NCBI GenBank assembly: GCA_907163375.1 | Contig: CAJQUW010000585.1 | Location: 62,001-126,000 of the forward strand | Direction: 5' to 3' | Length of the DNA: 64,000 nucleotides | Source of the DNA: Prostheceraeus crozeri | Lineage: Eukaryota > Platyhelminthes > Polycladida > Euryleptidae | Shown: positions 11,575 to 23,200 of the stretch, one piece after another | Position numbering within the stretch: position 1 is the stretch's first letter | How the letters are laid out: every line of letters starts with the position of its first letter | Program-made: the position numbers and the translations under genes | Notes under the pieces: model-generated | Database searches by the model: none | Told to the model about the DNA's origin: nothing | What the model saw: only the letters and a program-made list of their open reading frames with translations

Positions 11575-12974
11575 CTCAGTGACAAAAAGAATGAAACAAG
11601 TCCTGATATGAATACTTATGACTTAAACTTGGTTGTACTGTACGTTTGTTTGTTGTTTGTAAAAGGAGAACTCGAATGCTTTACTCAAAAACATTTAATT
11701 TGATACTCATGATTTTATCAACTTAAGTTAGAAACGGGTGTGACCAACGCGAGCATCCAACCAGGCATCGATGCGTGAGGGCATGGATGAGCACAGTCGC
11801 TGGATGAATGCCAGGTCTAAGAGGTTCCACTGCTCGATCAGTCTGTCGGCCAACATCTTCAAAGACACTGGTGGGTGGTTGTACCTCTCCCTCACTCTGC
11901 GACCAAGTTCATCCCAGCAGTCCTCGATGGGGGAGAGGTCGGGAGAACGTGAGGGCCATTCCAAGGTTGGGATTCCACTGCTTGATATCCTGTTAGAGAC
12001 CACTGAAGCGCGATGGGGCCTTGCGTTGTCATCCTGAAAAATCAATTGATTCGATGTCACTGCTGGAACCACGACCGGTGTCGCGATCTCGTCGGCATAT
12101 CGCTGTCCTGTCAATGTTCCTTTCACTACGATTGCTGGTGTTTTTCCATTGTGCCAGATACCGGCCCAAACCATGACACTACCGCCGCCGTACCGGTCGT
12201 GTTCTTTGACGCAACATGGAGCAAATCGTTCACTTGGCAAGCAATGAACACGGATCCGACCATCGTTGAAATCGAGAGTAAACCTCGATTCATCAGTCCA
12301 GAGCACACGTTCCCACTGACTGTCTGTCACTCCACGACTGATGACCTTGACACCACGTCACTCGTCTCCTTCGATGTTCCAGGCTCAGCGGAATTCTCAC
12401 AGCGGGTCGTCGAGACTGTATACCAGCTTCTCGCAATCTTCGATATGCAGTTCGAACGCTACAGGCAACGTTCCTAGCAACCTTCCAGTACACAATTAGC
12501 TTCGGGACGGACTCAAATCTGTTTCTTTTAGTAGCTAAAACTAAGCGTGCATCTGTCCGCTTGGATGATACCCTTGGTCTTCCTGATCCGTTCTTCTTTT
12601 CCACATTTCCTTCTGCTTTCCAACGACACCACCACCTCCATACAACGACCCTTGAAATTTTCAATTCTTTCGCAACAGTTGTAGAACTTTGCCCACAACG
12701 CATCATCCCAATTGCCATTCCTCTGGTAAAGTTATCGTGCGCCATTTCATAAGTCAAATCTGGTCAGCAGTAGGTGGTGATTCTGTTCAACTTCTAGCTG
12801 TTACTGTGATCAATATCAAATTTTGAAATTTGATGGTCCTATATCATTTCCCTTATCATATGGAGTTCAATGGTGATACATAGAAAGCGAGATATCATCT
12901 CAAACCATAGAAAAAAATGAAACAAACTTCCATTCAAGTCAATGATAGTTGGTTTCATTATTTATGACAGTGAG
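11575..12974 (-). mobile_element. Tc1-like transposon inserted in the piggyBac
   Basis: Inverted ends CTCAGTGACA (left) and, read inward from the right, CTCACTGTCA, each next to a TA (11573-11574, 12975-12976). Removing the element and one TA restores the piggyBac frame as SNMLDIAG, which proves the insertion point. The 1400-bp length is normal for Tc1. Confidence 0.88.
11728..12757 (-). pseudogene. Tc1-family DD34E transposase, one frameshift
   Basis: About 345 residues. An N-terminal helix-turn-helix pair (GQSSTTVAKELKISRVVVWR) is followed by the GRPR hook. The catalytic triad is LWTDESRF, QDDNARPH and SPIEDCWDE; 34 residues separate the second Asp from the Glu, so it is DD34E, a Tc1-type enzyme. 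The first 154 codons (from 12757) and the last 200 (to 11728) are in different frames that overlap near 12293-12330, so there is one frameshift and the gene is inactive, though otherwise well preserved. It is younger than its piggyBac host. Confidence 0.88.
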
Positions 12975-14329
12975 TATATTAGAGAAGACTGCTAACGCCT
13001 AACGACGAGATGCAATGGGCATGGTAAAGTGACGCAACATTTGGTCGACTGTATCTACACCGCAATTCAGTTTATTATAGTCCAATATCATAGTAGGTTT
13101 GTGTGAATGGGAAGAATCGCATGTATCGGAGTAATTGCAAGAAGAAAGTAAAATCACATTTTTTTTCTTTTTCGGAACATAAGATGCCGCCACAGCATCG
13201 TTTTTGACAGTGAAGAATTTTGATGAATTACAGGGCCTGTCTTTTGTTGATGTTAGCTCTTGCGGAAGCTCACGTTTGTTCGCTCTCATAGTTCCCAGCA
13301 ATGTCATTTTTTTCATTCAGACGCCTGATGAGACTCATAGATGTCAAGAAGTTGTCTGTCACAATATTGCGACCACTATTGCTGTAGTAACCCACGAGAT
13401 CCATGACAACATCCTCTCCTACAGTACCAATCCGAGTTCGATCAGGCTCTTTCCCCAAATATGGAGAAATTCGCAGGACAGTGACTTTGACAATCAGCAG
13501 CAACCCAAAATTTAATGCCAAACTTTCCAGGTTTGTTTGGAATGCATTGAATGAAAGAGCAACGATCTCTCAGAGCAAGTAGTTGTTCGTCGATGCAAAT
13601 ATCAGCGAATGGATAAAACAATTTTTCGATATTATTTTGAAATAAGCTGAAGATCTCACGTATCGGAGCAAATTTTTCATTTCGATAATGTTCGCTGCGA
13701 CTTACTTTGTCATCGAATCTGATGAATCGAAGAATAGTTTCGAATCTCTGAAAGGCCATTGTGGCTGGAATGATCGGCTGCCCGTCTTCAGTTTTCTACA
13801 AGCTCTAAGCGGGCTCCTTTCGTCCCTTGGTAAATAGTTCGAAAGAAAAATAAGCCCATAAATCCCATCATTTCTCTCAAGCCTATCGATTTGAACTTTT
13901 TGCCCAGTACTCGAAAGCCTTCTTTATTTGTAGAGGAAACGATTATCTCAATAATTCTTTCGTCAAAGGATTTCGGCAAAGGCAGTCTCAACGCCATCGA
14001 TATGACTTACAGCATATCATGTAGGTCCATCGTGACCGCGTAGTATGTTAAAATCTTTGGCACGGTCGGCACCATCAGTAGAGCGCTTTGAAGTCCATTT
14101 CTCTCCACTTCTCGACGTGTGAATAGAATCATGGCGTGATGGTACATCACTGATCGCAGAATCGTCCAAACAATCGTCACTGTCATGAGAATCATTATTA
14201 TCCTCTATCGTATATTCTTCTTCACTTTCTTCAGATTCGTCGCTGATAATATAGTTTTTTTCACTCTCCGATGCCTCCCGTTCAAAAATTTCTGCAATTT
14301 TGGCAGCAGTAAGTTTGCGACGTAGCGAA

Positions 14330-15405
14330 CTGGGGCCACCGCACCATCATCTATCAGCGACTGATAGAGAGTCATGACTGCTGCTAATATTTTGTCCAGC
14401 GCATGGCCGCGCCTGATAGCGTTCTGATAGCAAGACTGTTAAGTCACTGATAGCGCGCTATCAGCTTTGTCAATTTCAGTGCACGATCATGACTGATAGT
14501 CAATCTGACGAGCGATTTTCTAACATTGATTCAACGCTTTGTTAGTGAATTGATTCAACCCAACATTGACGATCTAAGGTATGTGGAGGTTAGATTTTGA
14601 CTCGAATGTCACACGTGGTGCTGCATCTCTATATGATCGAATTGATGCTTTCGAATTAGATGAGGACGATTTTATTGCCCGGTATCGATTTGGAAAAAAT
14701 GTGATAAGGGATTTGTGCGACAAATTTGCATCGAAACTTGAAAGAAAAACGAGTAGACGTATGGATCTATCGGTGGAAACCCAAATTTTGTGTGCCTTAC
14801 GCTACTTTAGCCAAGGAGGATACTTACCCGCTGTGGGTGATTTGCACGGTGTATCACCTAGATCGGCCAGTAACTGTATTTACACAGTTGCTAGAATATT
14901 ATGTGATTCTTGTGAGGAATTCATTTTGTGGCCAACAGAGGCAAAAATGACTAACCATAAGCAAGATTTTTATGAATATTCTGGCTTCCCCAGAACTATT
15001 GGAGCAGTAGACGGATGTCAAGTCAGAATCGCCTCTCCGTCATTACCTTTTGATGAGGCTGCCTTTGTAAATCGTAAAGGAAAACATGCTATTAACTGTT
15101 ATTTTGCATGTAATTTGCAGTTAAAGATTTTTGATATGAGCGCGAAATGGCCGCGAAGTGCACATGATTCCTTCATTTTCCAACAATTAAGTCTCCATTT
15201 CAGTCTCCATCAAGTTGTGAACTTCTCTCCAGTAAGAGCATCAAGAATTATACGTGCTTGTGTGTGCCTTCATAATCTTCCTATTGAGAATGGGCTCAAT
15301 GATCCTGATGATGTCATCATTGATTCAAACGGAAGTGATCCCTCTACTGTGTCAGATGAACTTAGGATCGAACGAGAACATTATATTAACATTTCTTTTG
15401 GTTAG
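14330..15405 (+). mobile_element. PIF/Harbinger transposon remnant
   Basis: It starts with GGGGCCACCGCACC next to the piggyBac and carries seven CTGATAG/CTATCAG words at 14351-14499, a subterminal repeat array before the transposase. The right terminus is not seen: a LINE fragment begins shortly after the transposase stop. No 3-bp target duplication can be shown. Confidence 0.6.
14581..15405 (+). pseudogene. Harbinger (HARBI1-like) transposase with internal deletion
   Basis: 275 codons against about 350-400 for the family. The N-terminal part (FRFGKN-like YRFGKNVIRDLC, then ILCALRYFSQGGYLPAVGDL) is a typical HARBI1 head. The DDE domain has its first Asp in TIGAVDGCQVRI and its second in SAHDSFIF. 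Directly after this the frame jumps to IIRACVCLHNLPIENG, the family's C-terminal helix, so the segment with the catalytic Glu is missing. The reading frame remains open, so this looks like a clean in-frame internal deletion. Inactive as a transposase. Confidence 0.82.
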
Positions 15406-15494
15406 CCAATCTTCTACATGTGTAAGCTACATTGATTAACTTGATTGTGTTTCTGTTATTGTGATCCAACACTAAAATGACAAGTCATTGAGGT

Positions 15495-16163
15495 ATGGTT
15501 ATTTCACGCAACGCTAGACGTTATCATATTATCCGCGGATCCGTCCTCGGACCGCTGCTGTTTGCATTATATATATCTCCCATCTCTGACATAATCCACA
15601 TGCATTCTGCGCAACATGTCATTTACGCTGATGATATTCAACTATATATGTCCGATGGGTTGACCAACATCCACCGTCTCACTCAGCATATTCAAGAGTG
15701 CTTACAAAGTGTGCAGAGCTGGATGCTCCAAAACAAACTACTCCTGAATGACAGCAAAACTGAACTCCTAATGCTAAGACCTAGAAATGGGGGAGAATGC
15801 AGTCTCGCTGCCGGACTCAATATTTTTGAATCGGATCAAAACTATGTTCTCTCCGGATCTTACTGACCTCGGCATTGTACTGGATGAGCAATTGAACTTC
15901 AAAAAGCACGTCTCAAGTGTGCTGAAAGTGTGTTATTTCCACATTAGACACATAGCTTCCATTCGTCAATATCTATCCCCACGCACGACGAATATTCTAA
16001 TGAATGCATTTGTACTTTCGAAGCTTGATTACTGCAACTCGGTCCTGTCTGGTTTCCCACAATCCCTTCTACAAAGACTTCAAAAAGTGCAAAATCATGC
16101 CGCAAGAATTGTCTTCAAAGTTACCAAACGCAATCGTTCATCGCCACTGCTGAAGAAGCTCTA
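15495..16163 (+). mobile_element. CR1/L2-type LINE reverse transcriptase, 5'-truncated, left part
   Basis: Reverse transcriptase of the CR1/L2/Jockey group. [14 protein letters not shown] and the catalytic YADDIQLY lead into the thumb (LGIVLDEQLNFKKH) and the C-terminal RLQKVQNHAARIV. One frameshift lies at about 15787-15866. The 5' part of the element is missing. The frame stops at SSPLLKKL because the Polinton is inserted there; the LINE resumes at 34541 with WLPVKKRI, the usual continuation of this motif. The six bases 16158-16163 (gctcta) are one copy of the Polinton target duplication. Confidence 0.8.
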
Positions 16164-16755
16164 AGTAATGGGCAAAAGACCGTTCCAGGACACCATAAAA
16201 TTCAAAAAAATAGTATCTTTAAAAACGACATAAATTCATGAATTTAGACCCTTTTTCAGGTTTTTAAGACCTAAATACATGAATTTAGTCCATTCAAAAA
16301 GTACCATTTTTTCAAAAAATGGCATTTTTAAAAACGACATAAATTATTGAATTTGAACCCTTTTTCAGGTTATGAAGACCTAAATTCACAAATTTGGGCG
16401 TTTTAAAAATACCCAATTTTTCAAATTTTTCAAAATCTCAAAATTTGAGAATTACAATTTTTACCCCTGTTAAAATCATGACCGTTGCAGGACACCGAAA
16501 AAATCATAAAAGTTAAGAATCTCAAATTTGAGATTAAGATCATTTTTTACTTTGAAAGTCATGACCGTTGCAGGACACCGAAAAAATCATAAAAGTTAAG
16601 AATCTCAAAATTTGAGAATTACAATTTTTACCCTCACCGCCAAAATCATGACCGTTGCAGGACACCGAAAAAATCATAAAAGTTAAGAATTTCAAATTCA
16701 TGAATTTTATCCATCTTTTAGGTTTTTAAAATATAACATGTGACTAAAAATATTT
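16164..16755 (+). repeat. Polinton left terminal inverted repeat
   Basis: About 590 bp, matching 33875-34534 in inverted orientation. It contains internal tandem copies of a ~90-100-bp unit holding ACCGTTGCAGGACACC (16481, 16564, 16651); the same word with one change lies at the very terminus (16179). The first gene starts just inside it. Confidence 0.9.
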
Positions 16756-16763
16756 CTTTAAAA

Positions 16764-17465
16764 ATGGAAGAAACAAAAGTGGAAGGAACTTCAGAAATGG
16801 AAGAAACCGCAAGAATATATCCTTCATTATCATATGAAATGGATATTGCAAAACACAAAGATAGAGTACGTTATATGAAAGATAAGGAATCTCAATTATT
16901 ACTTAGATTAGAACATTATAATAAATTAAGAAAGAGATGGAGTAAAGTTAAGAATGTAACACAAGGAATTGGCATATTCTTAACAATAAGTTTAGGTGCT
17001 TTAACAATTGTTATATCTTCAGGTGTTTTAGTAATTCCAGTAGTTGCTACAGCTTTAACAGGTACGGGTGTTTTTGCAACTTCACTTGTTACAATGTTAG
17101 ATAAATCTTTAATAACTAAGAAACGAAAATCATTAAAAACTAAGCATTTACATATTAAAGAAGTCTATGATAAACTACATTACTACTTTCAAAGAGTATG
17201 TGATGATAATGTTATTACGTTAGATGAGATTGAAAAATTTGATCAAATAGCTAATGAAGTAAATCAAACATCATTTCATTTAAAGACCGAAAAAGTTGAT
17301 GATAAGAATAAACAGGGTGGCAAAATTTCTAGTGATGGTAAAACTTTTACTGGTGGTAAAATTTCTAATGAAGAAAATGATAAAATTCTTTTAGAAGAGC
17401 TAAAAGCTTTAAGCGAAAATTTAAGCAAAACTTTATTAAACAAAACTTTATTAAACAAAACTTAA
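16764..17465 (+). CDS. Polinton uncharacterised membrane-associated protein
   Basis: 234 codons from the ATG at 16764, which has the element's usual start context (ctttaaaaATG). There is a charged N-terminal third, a central pair of hydrophobic stretches (GIFLTISLGALTIVIS and GVLVIPVVATALTG, about residues 75-115), then a Lys-rich helical part and a C-terminal tail of short repeats (KTLLNKTLLNKT). I do not recognise the family. The layout suggests a membrane-bound or membrane-active virion or accessory protein, but that is inference only. Confidence 0.55.
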   Translation: MEETKVEGTSEMEETARIYPSLSYEMDIAKHKDRVRYMKDKESQLLLRLEHYNKLRKRWSKVKNVTQGIGIFLTISLGALTIVISSGVLVIPVVATALTGTGVFATSLVTMLDKSLITKKRKSLKTKHLHIKEVYDKLHYYFQRVCDDNVITLDEIEKFDQIANEVNQTSFHLKTEKVDDKNKQGGKISSDGKTFTGGKISNEENDKILLEELKALSENLSKTLLNKTLLNKT

Positions 17466-17586
17466 AACGAGAAAACTTTAAACGAAAAGATGTCAAACAA
17501 CAAAGCAATAAAAAAATAATTTGTTCAGTAAAATGTTTTTGCTGTATTCCAATGTTACCACAAAATTCAAATATTATATTTTAAAA

Positions 17587-18420
17587 ATGGATAAAATTAG
17601 AGCTGATAATTTTAAAAGAATAAAACAATTAGAAGAGTTAATAAAACAAAGAAATATTATGAAAGAAAATCATCTTCAACATAGAATGATAAAAGCTGGT
17701 ATTCAATCTGATATGTTTGAAAAAATGCAGCAAACCGAGCAAGTAAAAACTGATTTTGAAAAAACTATGAAACCATTTAAAACTCTTGAAAAAGAAAATA
17801 CAAATAATGATAAACAAATTGATATAACAGATCCAGAGCACAAAACTATATTAGATGACTATGGATTACTAGAATCAAACATAAATAAGAAATTACCAAA
17901 ATCTATGCAATTTGAACATTCTATTTCATTTATAGATGGAAAAACAATACCTAGATTTTATCTCGGACAAAAAGAAATATTTCCACAACCTTTTCGAGGT
18001 ATAATTTTTTCACCAGATAAATCTCCTTTTAATTTAGATAGAAATTTTGTTAATCTTTTAAGAGGAGCAGATTTAAATAATTATGCTGTAGAAGATCTCA
18101 TAAAATATAAAGCTATGTTAGACAGAGTTGGTGCAGTAAAATCTCTTAGACGTTATAAACAATTAGAAAATTTATTATCAACGGGAGTTAAAGTAGGGAA
18201 AGGTTTATCTGAAAAACAGAAAACAGAAACAGAAACAACCATATTTTTACCAGATGATCCACAAGAATTACTAAATAGATTAAATATTTTAATATCCGCG
18301 ATAAAAGAAGGTCATGATTCTAGTTTCAATGAAATTCATGCTATATTGAAAAGACTGTTAGAAAAGAAGATTCTAAATGAAGAGGATTATAAAAGCGTAG
18401 CTGAAATATGTTGTTTCTAA
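17587..18420 (+). CDS. Polinton uncharacterised coiled-coil protein
   Basis: 277 codons from the ATG at 17587 (tattttaaaaATG). The N-terminal 80 residues are strongly charged and helical (FKRIKQLEELIKQRN), followed by a more globular part with FRGIIFSPDKSPFNLDR and a helical C-terminus. It is placed directly before the minor capsid gene on the same strand, so a structural or assembly role is possible. No family recognised. A short AT-rich tandem repeat (18420-18485) separates it from the next gene. Confidence 0.55.
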   Translation: MDKIRADNFKRIKQLEELIKQRNIMKENHLQHRMIKAGIQSDMFEKMQQTEQVKTDFEKTMKPFKTLEKENTNNDKQIDITDPEHKTILDDYGLLESNINKKLPKSMQFEHSISFIDGKTIPRFYLGQKEIFPQPFRGIIFSPDKSPFNLDRNFVNLLRGADLNNYAVEDLIKYKAMLDRVGAVKSLRRYKQLENLLSTGVKVGKGLSEKQKTETETTIFLPDDPQELLNRLNILISAIKEGHDSSFNEIHAILKRLLEKKILNEEDYKSVAEICCF

Positions 18421-18511
18421 TTTTTATCTATGATTTTTATCTATGATTTTCATCTATGATTTTTATCTACGATTTTTATCTATAATATTTATTCAAAATT
18501 TTTAACTAAAA

Positions 18512-19300
18512 ATGTGTTCAGCAGATTTAGACAAAATTAATAATCATTTAGAAAATCTAACAGAGATTTTGGGTTCATCAAAATTTAGTACGACGTTAAA
18601 AATTATAACAACTACTTCATCACACACTTGTAATTTAGAACCCATTCTACATTTGGAACAAAATAAAAATTATCAAATTGCATTGACTAGTTTCTCTACA
18701 TTTAACACTATTCAAAATGTTATAAAAGATGTGAATGATCAATTTAGATATTCTACTGATAAAGGCAAAACGTGGAAAATATTAACTTTTCTTCCTGGTT
18801 CTTACGAAGTTGAATCAATATCAAATGAAATTAAGAGACATTTAGGTATACCATTTAAAGATAAGAAACAATTACATTTTGCAGTTGAACCGGCAGTTAA
18901 TAAATTTTCTCTTACTTTAGACGAAAATCATCAAGTTGATTTTAATCATGATAGATCATTGTCAAAGCTATTAGGATTTAATAAACAGACTTATAGTCAA
19001 GGTTATCATTTAGGTGAGAAGATTCCAAAAATAACTGAAATAAATTCAATTGTTGTACATTGTGACATTATTGAAGGAGGATATATAAATGGTAAATTGT
19101 CAAATTTAATATTCAGTTTTCCAGCTTTTACTGTACCCATTGGTTATAGATTAAATGTATTTCCCCAAACATTAATATATTTTCCTATTACAAGAAAAAC
19201 TATTAACAACATTGGCATTAGAATCACTGATGAGAAAGGACAAGAAATAAATTTTGGAGGTGAAGAGATTATGATAGATCTTTTGGTTCGGGAGGTATAA
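18512..19300 (+). CDS. Polinton minor capsid (penton-like jelly-roll) protein
   Basis: 262 codons starting at taaaaATG. Beta-rich, with the family's recognisable pieces: YQIALTSFSTFNTIQN near the N-terminus, KLLGFNKQTYSQGYH in the middle, and NIGIRITDEKGQEINFGGE near the end. Polinton minor capsid proteins are single jelly rolls that form the capsid vertices. It lies directly before the ATPase gene on the same strand. The 3' end runs into two copies of a ~23-bp repeat containing gggaggtataaac. It looks whole as read. Confidence 0.75.
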   Translation: MCSADLDKINNHLENLTEILGSSKFSTTLKIITTTSSHTCNLEPILHLEQNKNYQIALTSFSTFNTIQNVIKDVNDQFRYSTDKGKTWKILTFLPGSYEVESISNEIKRHLGIPFKDKKQLHFAVEPAVNKFSLTLDENHQVDFNHDRSLSKLLGFNKQTYSQGYHLGEKIPKITEINSIVVHCDIIEGGYINGKLSNLIFSFPAFTVPIGYRLNVFPQTLIYFPITRKTINNIGIRITDEKGQEINFGGEEIMIDLLVREV

Positions 19301-19407
19301 ACTTCCGTTCGGGAGGTATAAACTCCCACGCGAAGCTAGAGAAGTTTAATTTTCTTCCTCTTCTTTAAAAATAAAAATAAAATAAAAATAATTTTTTTTA
19401 TTAAAAA

Positions 19408-20175
19408 ATGAGTGAAGTACCCCTATTAAATAAAAAGAAACTTAAATTTAATCATCATCCAAATTTATCTAATAAAGTTTTGTCAGTTATTTGTGGAAGA
19501 TCGGGTTGTGGAAAAACATATTTATTATTTAAAATTCTCACGACTCCAAATTTTTTGGATTATAACAATCTTATAATTTATACAACAACGGCAGAACAAC
19601 CCGTCTATCAATTTTTAAAATATGGATTTGAAAATAATCTTAAAAAAACAGCAATTGCTTCATTATTCAAAGAATATGAAAAATCTGAAGATGAAGAAGA
19701 AATAAGTTCGTGGTGTGAAGAAGCAACAAAAAATAATCAGTTAGTAGAATCTAATAAAAATAAGCATATAAAAATACAATTAATAGATGATAGTGGTAAT
19801 ATGCAAGATCCTAGTAAACTAGATAAAACAATGAAACATTGTGTAATTTTTGATGATTGTGTTAATGATAGAAATCAGTCAGTTCAGAGAAATTATTTCA
19901 CAAGAGGTAGACATAATAACTGTAGTGTTTTTTATTTAACACAAAGTATGTATTCATTAGACGGAAGTGTTATTAGAAAGAATGCAAATATATTTATACT
20001 ATTTGAAATAAATGCAAGAAACTTAAGTGATTTGTTAAGAGATTTATGCGTAAGAAATAAAGATGAATTTAAACAATCGTGTAACAATGCTTGGTCAAAA
20101 GATTATGGATTTATTACAATTAATATTGATAAAAAAATTCATGAAAGAGTTATCGAACAATTGTTCTCTGACTGA
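19408..20175 (+). CDS. Polinton genome-packaging ATPase (FtsK/HerA, A32-like)
   Basis: 255 codons, start tattaaaaaATG. Walker A is CGRSGCGKTYLL (about residues 29-40); Walker B is HCVIFDDCVND (about 148-158). TRGRHNNCSVFYLTQS after it is the usual Arg/sensor stretch of A32-like enzymes. The length fits. In the family this motor drives DNA into the capsid. It lies between the minor capsid gene (same strand) and PolB (convergent). It looks whole as read. Confidence 0.85.
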   Translation: MSEVPLLNKKKLKFNHHPNLSNKVLSVICGRSGCGKTYLLFKILTTPNFLDYNNLIIYTTTAEQPVYQFLKYGFENNLKKTAIASLFKEYEKSEDEEEISSWCEEATKNNQLVESNKNKHIKIQLIDDSGNMQDPSKLDKTMKHCVIFDDCVNDRNQSVQRNYFTRGRHNNCSVFYLTQSMYSLDGSVIRKNANIFILFEINARNLSDLLRDLCVRNKDEFKQSCNNAWSKDYGFITINIDKKIHERVIEQLFSD

Positions 20176-20285
20176 AAGTCGATAGAAAATATTTTCGCGG
20201 AGTGATAAAAATATACAAATATAGTGTTATAGTATTTTTTTATTTTATGTATATATCAAATTTGTCTATCTTAGAAATTAGAAAA

Positions 20286-23200
20286 TTAAAAAGGTTCAGT
20301 AGTTATTCCATCAGGTAAAATTTTTCTTTTATCATCAAATGGATCTAATGCTAATTTATGTTCTTCTTTTAAATACATTTTATGTTTTTTTGAATTAAGT
20401 CTATAATTACATGCTGTTTTTATTTCATTATTAAATAATACATTTTTATAATCTTGAAATGTTATTTGATTAGCCACTGATGCCTTTGAAATTCCTGTTA
20501 ATGTTTTATGTGTTTTAATATTATTAGTTGTATCATAACAGTAACATTTAGATTTTAAAAATATAGCTTCTGTTATGAAATCTTCATTTCCTTCTAATTC
20601 ATCTTTTACTTTACATAAATCAGAAGGATGAATGATATCTTTTATTTTATTAATTTCTTCATCAAGTGTAGAATTATACGGTATTGTTAATTCTAAGAAA
20701 ACAGAATCGGTATCTGTAAAGTGTAATTTATAGTTTTTGCCATAAGCAGGTGCTAAATAATCATATATAAATCTATACATAAATAGTTTAGCTAATTCTA
20801 ATATAGTGAATCCAATAAAATTAAACTTATCATGTTTTACGCTAATTCGACGTAAATGTACAGCACATAGTTCATCACTAAATCTAGTAGTTCTTTTATA
20901 TGTAGGTTTCCTTGTTAAATTTTGAAATCTATCTTTATCATAAACTATTTCAATATTTTGTCTATTACGCACATTTTCTAAAGTCTTACCATAAAATGCA
21001 TTATTCATTAATTTGAAGAACACGTTTCCAAAATCATCTTTATTTCTTTTAGCTATTTTACGTTTTTCAATATTGAACTCTATATAATCTTTTAACCACC
21101 TAGATTTTTGATAAAATAGTTTTCGATGTATTTTGGTGAGAATCATTCCATGATCTAAATACCAATCTAGCATTCTTCCTTCAACAACATACTTTCCTTT
21201 ATTGCTTTGTGTTAACATAAGTTTTTTTGTTGGTCTGTATTTCTTAGGAATTATAGATTTTTGATAATCTGAAAAATCTTCTATATTGGGAATTTTGTTT
21301 TCGGGACAGAAAGGAAAATATTTTGTTTTATCTTTTATTTCATCAGGGTATACTAAATCAACTTCATATATATAACCATGATTATAATTTCCATCATATG
21401 TTTTTTGATAATCTAGAATATTACACCATGACATTTCACCTGTTGGTAATTCTTGTATCATGCAAGAAGAATATAAGCTATTAAAATCATAATATAACAA
21501 ATAGTTTTCTCTCATGATTTCATCAACTGCTGCTTGACTATCTTCATTTGATATAAGTCCTTCTATATTTTGATTAAACAATTTTATAAACTGATCACTT
21601 TCTTCTGGAGATAAAGGTTTCATTATTCCATAATCATCAGGATTTACTTTTTTATTGTAACACTGTACATAACGATTACCTAAAACTGATGAAACTCCAC
21701 CTCTAATTCCAGATTCAAAAAATAATAATTTATCATATGTATTTTCTTTATAATGTTTAAGTTTAACATTTGTATGTTTTAATCCTGCTAACCATGTTAA
21801 ACCTGGTGTAGAATAACAATAACATGGATCTATTCCGTAATATCCTAAACACATGTCACGAAAGTTTTCAAAAAGATCAGCAAGGATTAATACATCTATC
21901 TGTAGATATTTCATTGTATAATCATACATTGTTTTACAATTTAACTCTCTCCAATTCTTTTCAGCTTCTGCATAATCTTCTTCAGATAATTGTGATTGTT
22001 TTAATGTTGATTTAAATTTATTTATTGGAGGAAGTTGTTTTTCTTCCATAATTTTATTCACAGAATTAAAATCAGTCTTCGACTGTGAACCACAGGTTTT
22101 ATCTCCAGTTATATCAGTCTTCGACTGTGAACCACAGGTTAAATATTCATACGGAAATATGCCTTTTAAAGGTTTTAAATTATATTTATTTAATATTTTA
22201 CATTGTTCAGATTTCAAAGTTTTTCCCATAACATCTAATGAATAAGGAGTAAAAAATCTAAATGCATCTAAAATTCTAATACAACCTAATTGCATTGAAA
22301 AATATTCTTCTTCTGTTTTACATAGTACATTTATTTGTTGTTGTTGTAATTTTTCAGATGAAAATTAATCTTTCATTACTAGATGGAAATCATATTTAGA
22401 ACCATTGTAGAAATATAAAGGAACAAAGTTATATTTAAATTTATTAGCATTAAGATTACAAGAATTATGTGCTGCACCTCTATATAATCCATTTAGATGA
22501 TCATGATCTTTTACTTTATCAATATATCTACCTCTGCCATTTTTATAATTTTTTGTAAATTCTTTTCCACAGTAATAACATTTTGTTTCATTAATAAAAT
22601 TTAATTTTTCTTTTTCTGTTAATGGCATCATTGGAATATTTGTTTCAAGCAATTGTGAAAAGCGACCTTGTAATTCTTCTACTTTCTTTGTAAACATTTC
22701 TGAACTATCTTCACCATAGTATTGATAATATTCTGATTTAAATAATTCAGGATAATTTGAATGAATGTACATTCCCCAACATAATGGTTTTTGTTCAAAT
22801 AAATATTTTTCTTTACTTTGTTCAGCTGCACTTTTTTCATAATTAAAAACCGAAGGTTCTAGGTCTTGGCCCGTACCATTTTCAGAATTATAATTTTCAG
22901 AATCGGGTGAAGCCCTGGAACTTTCCGTTCGATTTTGTATCATATTAACATTATATGCTTCAAAATCACAATAAATAGTAAAGGGTACTTTATTTTTAAA
23001 ATACCATTTATTATATTCTAAATAATCATCTTTAGGAAAAGTATTTTCAACTGCTTCGTTTTGTTGACAATTCTCCAAATGTCTATTCATTTCTTCTAAA
23101 GTTCTAAAACTTGTCATACATTGAAGACAAGGAAAACTTTTATTATCTGAAGTTTTTGTAAATATAGAAACATCTTTACACAATATAAAATGACCCTGAT

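Larger units (their letters stand above)
10809..14329 (-). mobile_element. piggyBac DNA transposon, 5' end lost, carrying a Tc1 insertion
   Basis: The right-hand (3') end of the element lies at 10809: TTAA (10805-10808) followed by CCCTAGAACGC, the classic piggyBac terminus. The transposase runs on the minus strand from 14329 to 11161. A Tc1 element (11575-12974) is inserted inside. At 14330 the sequence changes to the Harbinger remnant, exactly at the start of the transposase, so the 5' terminal repeat has been lost or displaced. Confidence 0.8.
11161..14329 (-). pseudogene. piggyBac transposase, decayed
   Basis: N-terminus RRKLTAAKIAEIFE followed by a long Ser/Asp/Glu-rich acidic stretch, usual for the family. 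The DDD nuclease parts are visible in order: CIDEQLLALRDRCSF (first Asp, near 13600), GRNIVTDNFLTS (second, near 13355) and DYNKLNCGVDTVDQM (third, near 13060). After the Tc1 insertion the frame resumes with MLDIAGLNAYVLWK and ends in a cysteine-rich tail containing CQFCDC. The coding sequence is spread over several frames between 14195 and 12999, with an in-frame stop after ASRR, so it is dead. In life the enzyme cuts and pastes the element at TTAA. Confidence 0.8.

Noticed and set aside
11771-12477. Plus-strand frames across the Tc1 transposase
   Set aside because: Shadows of the transposase on the other strand.
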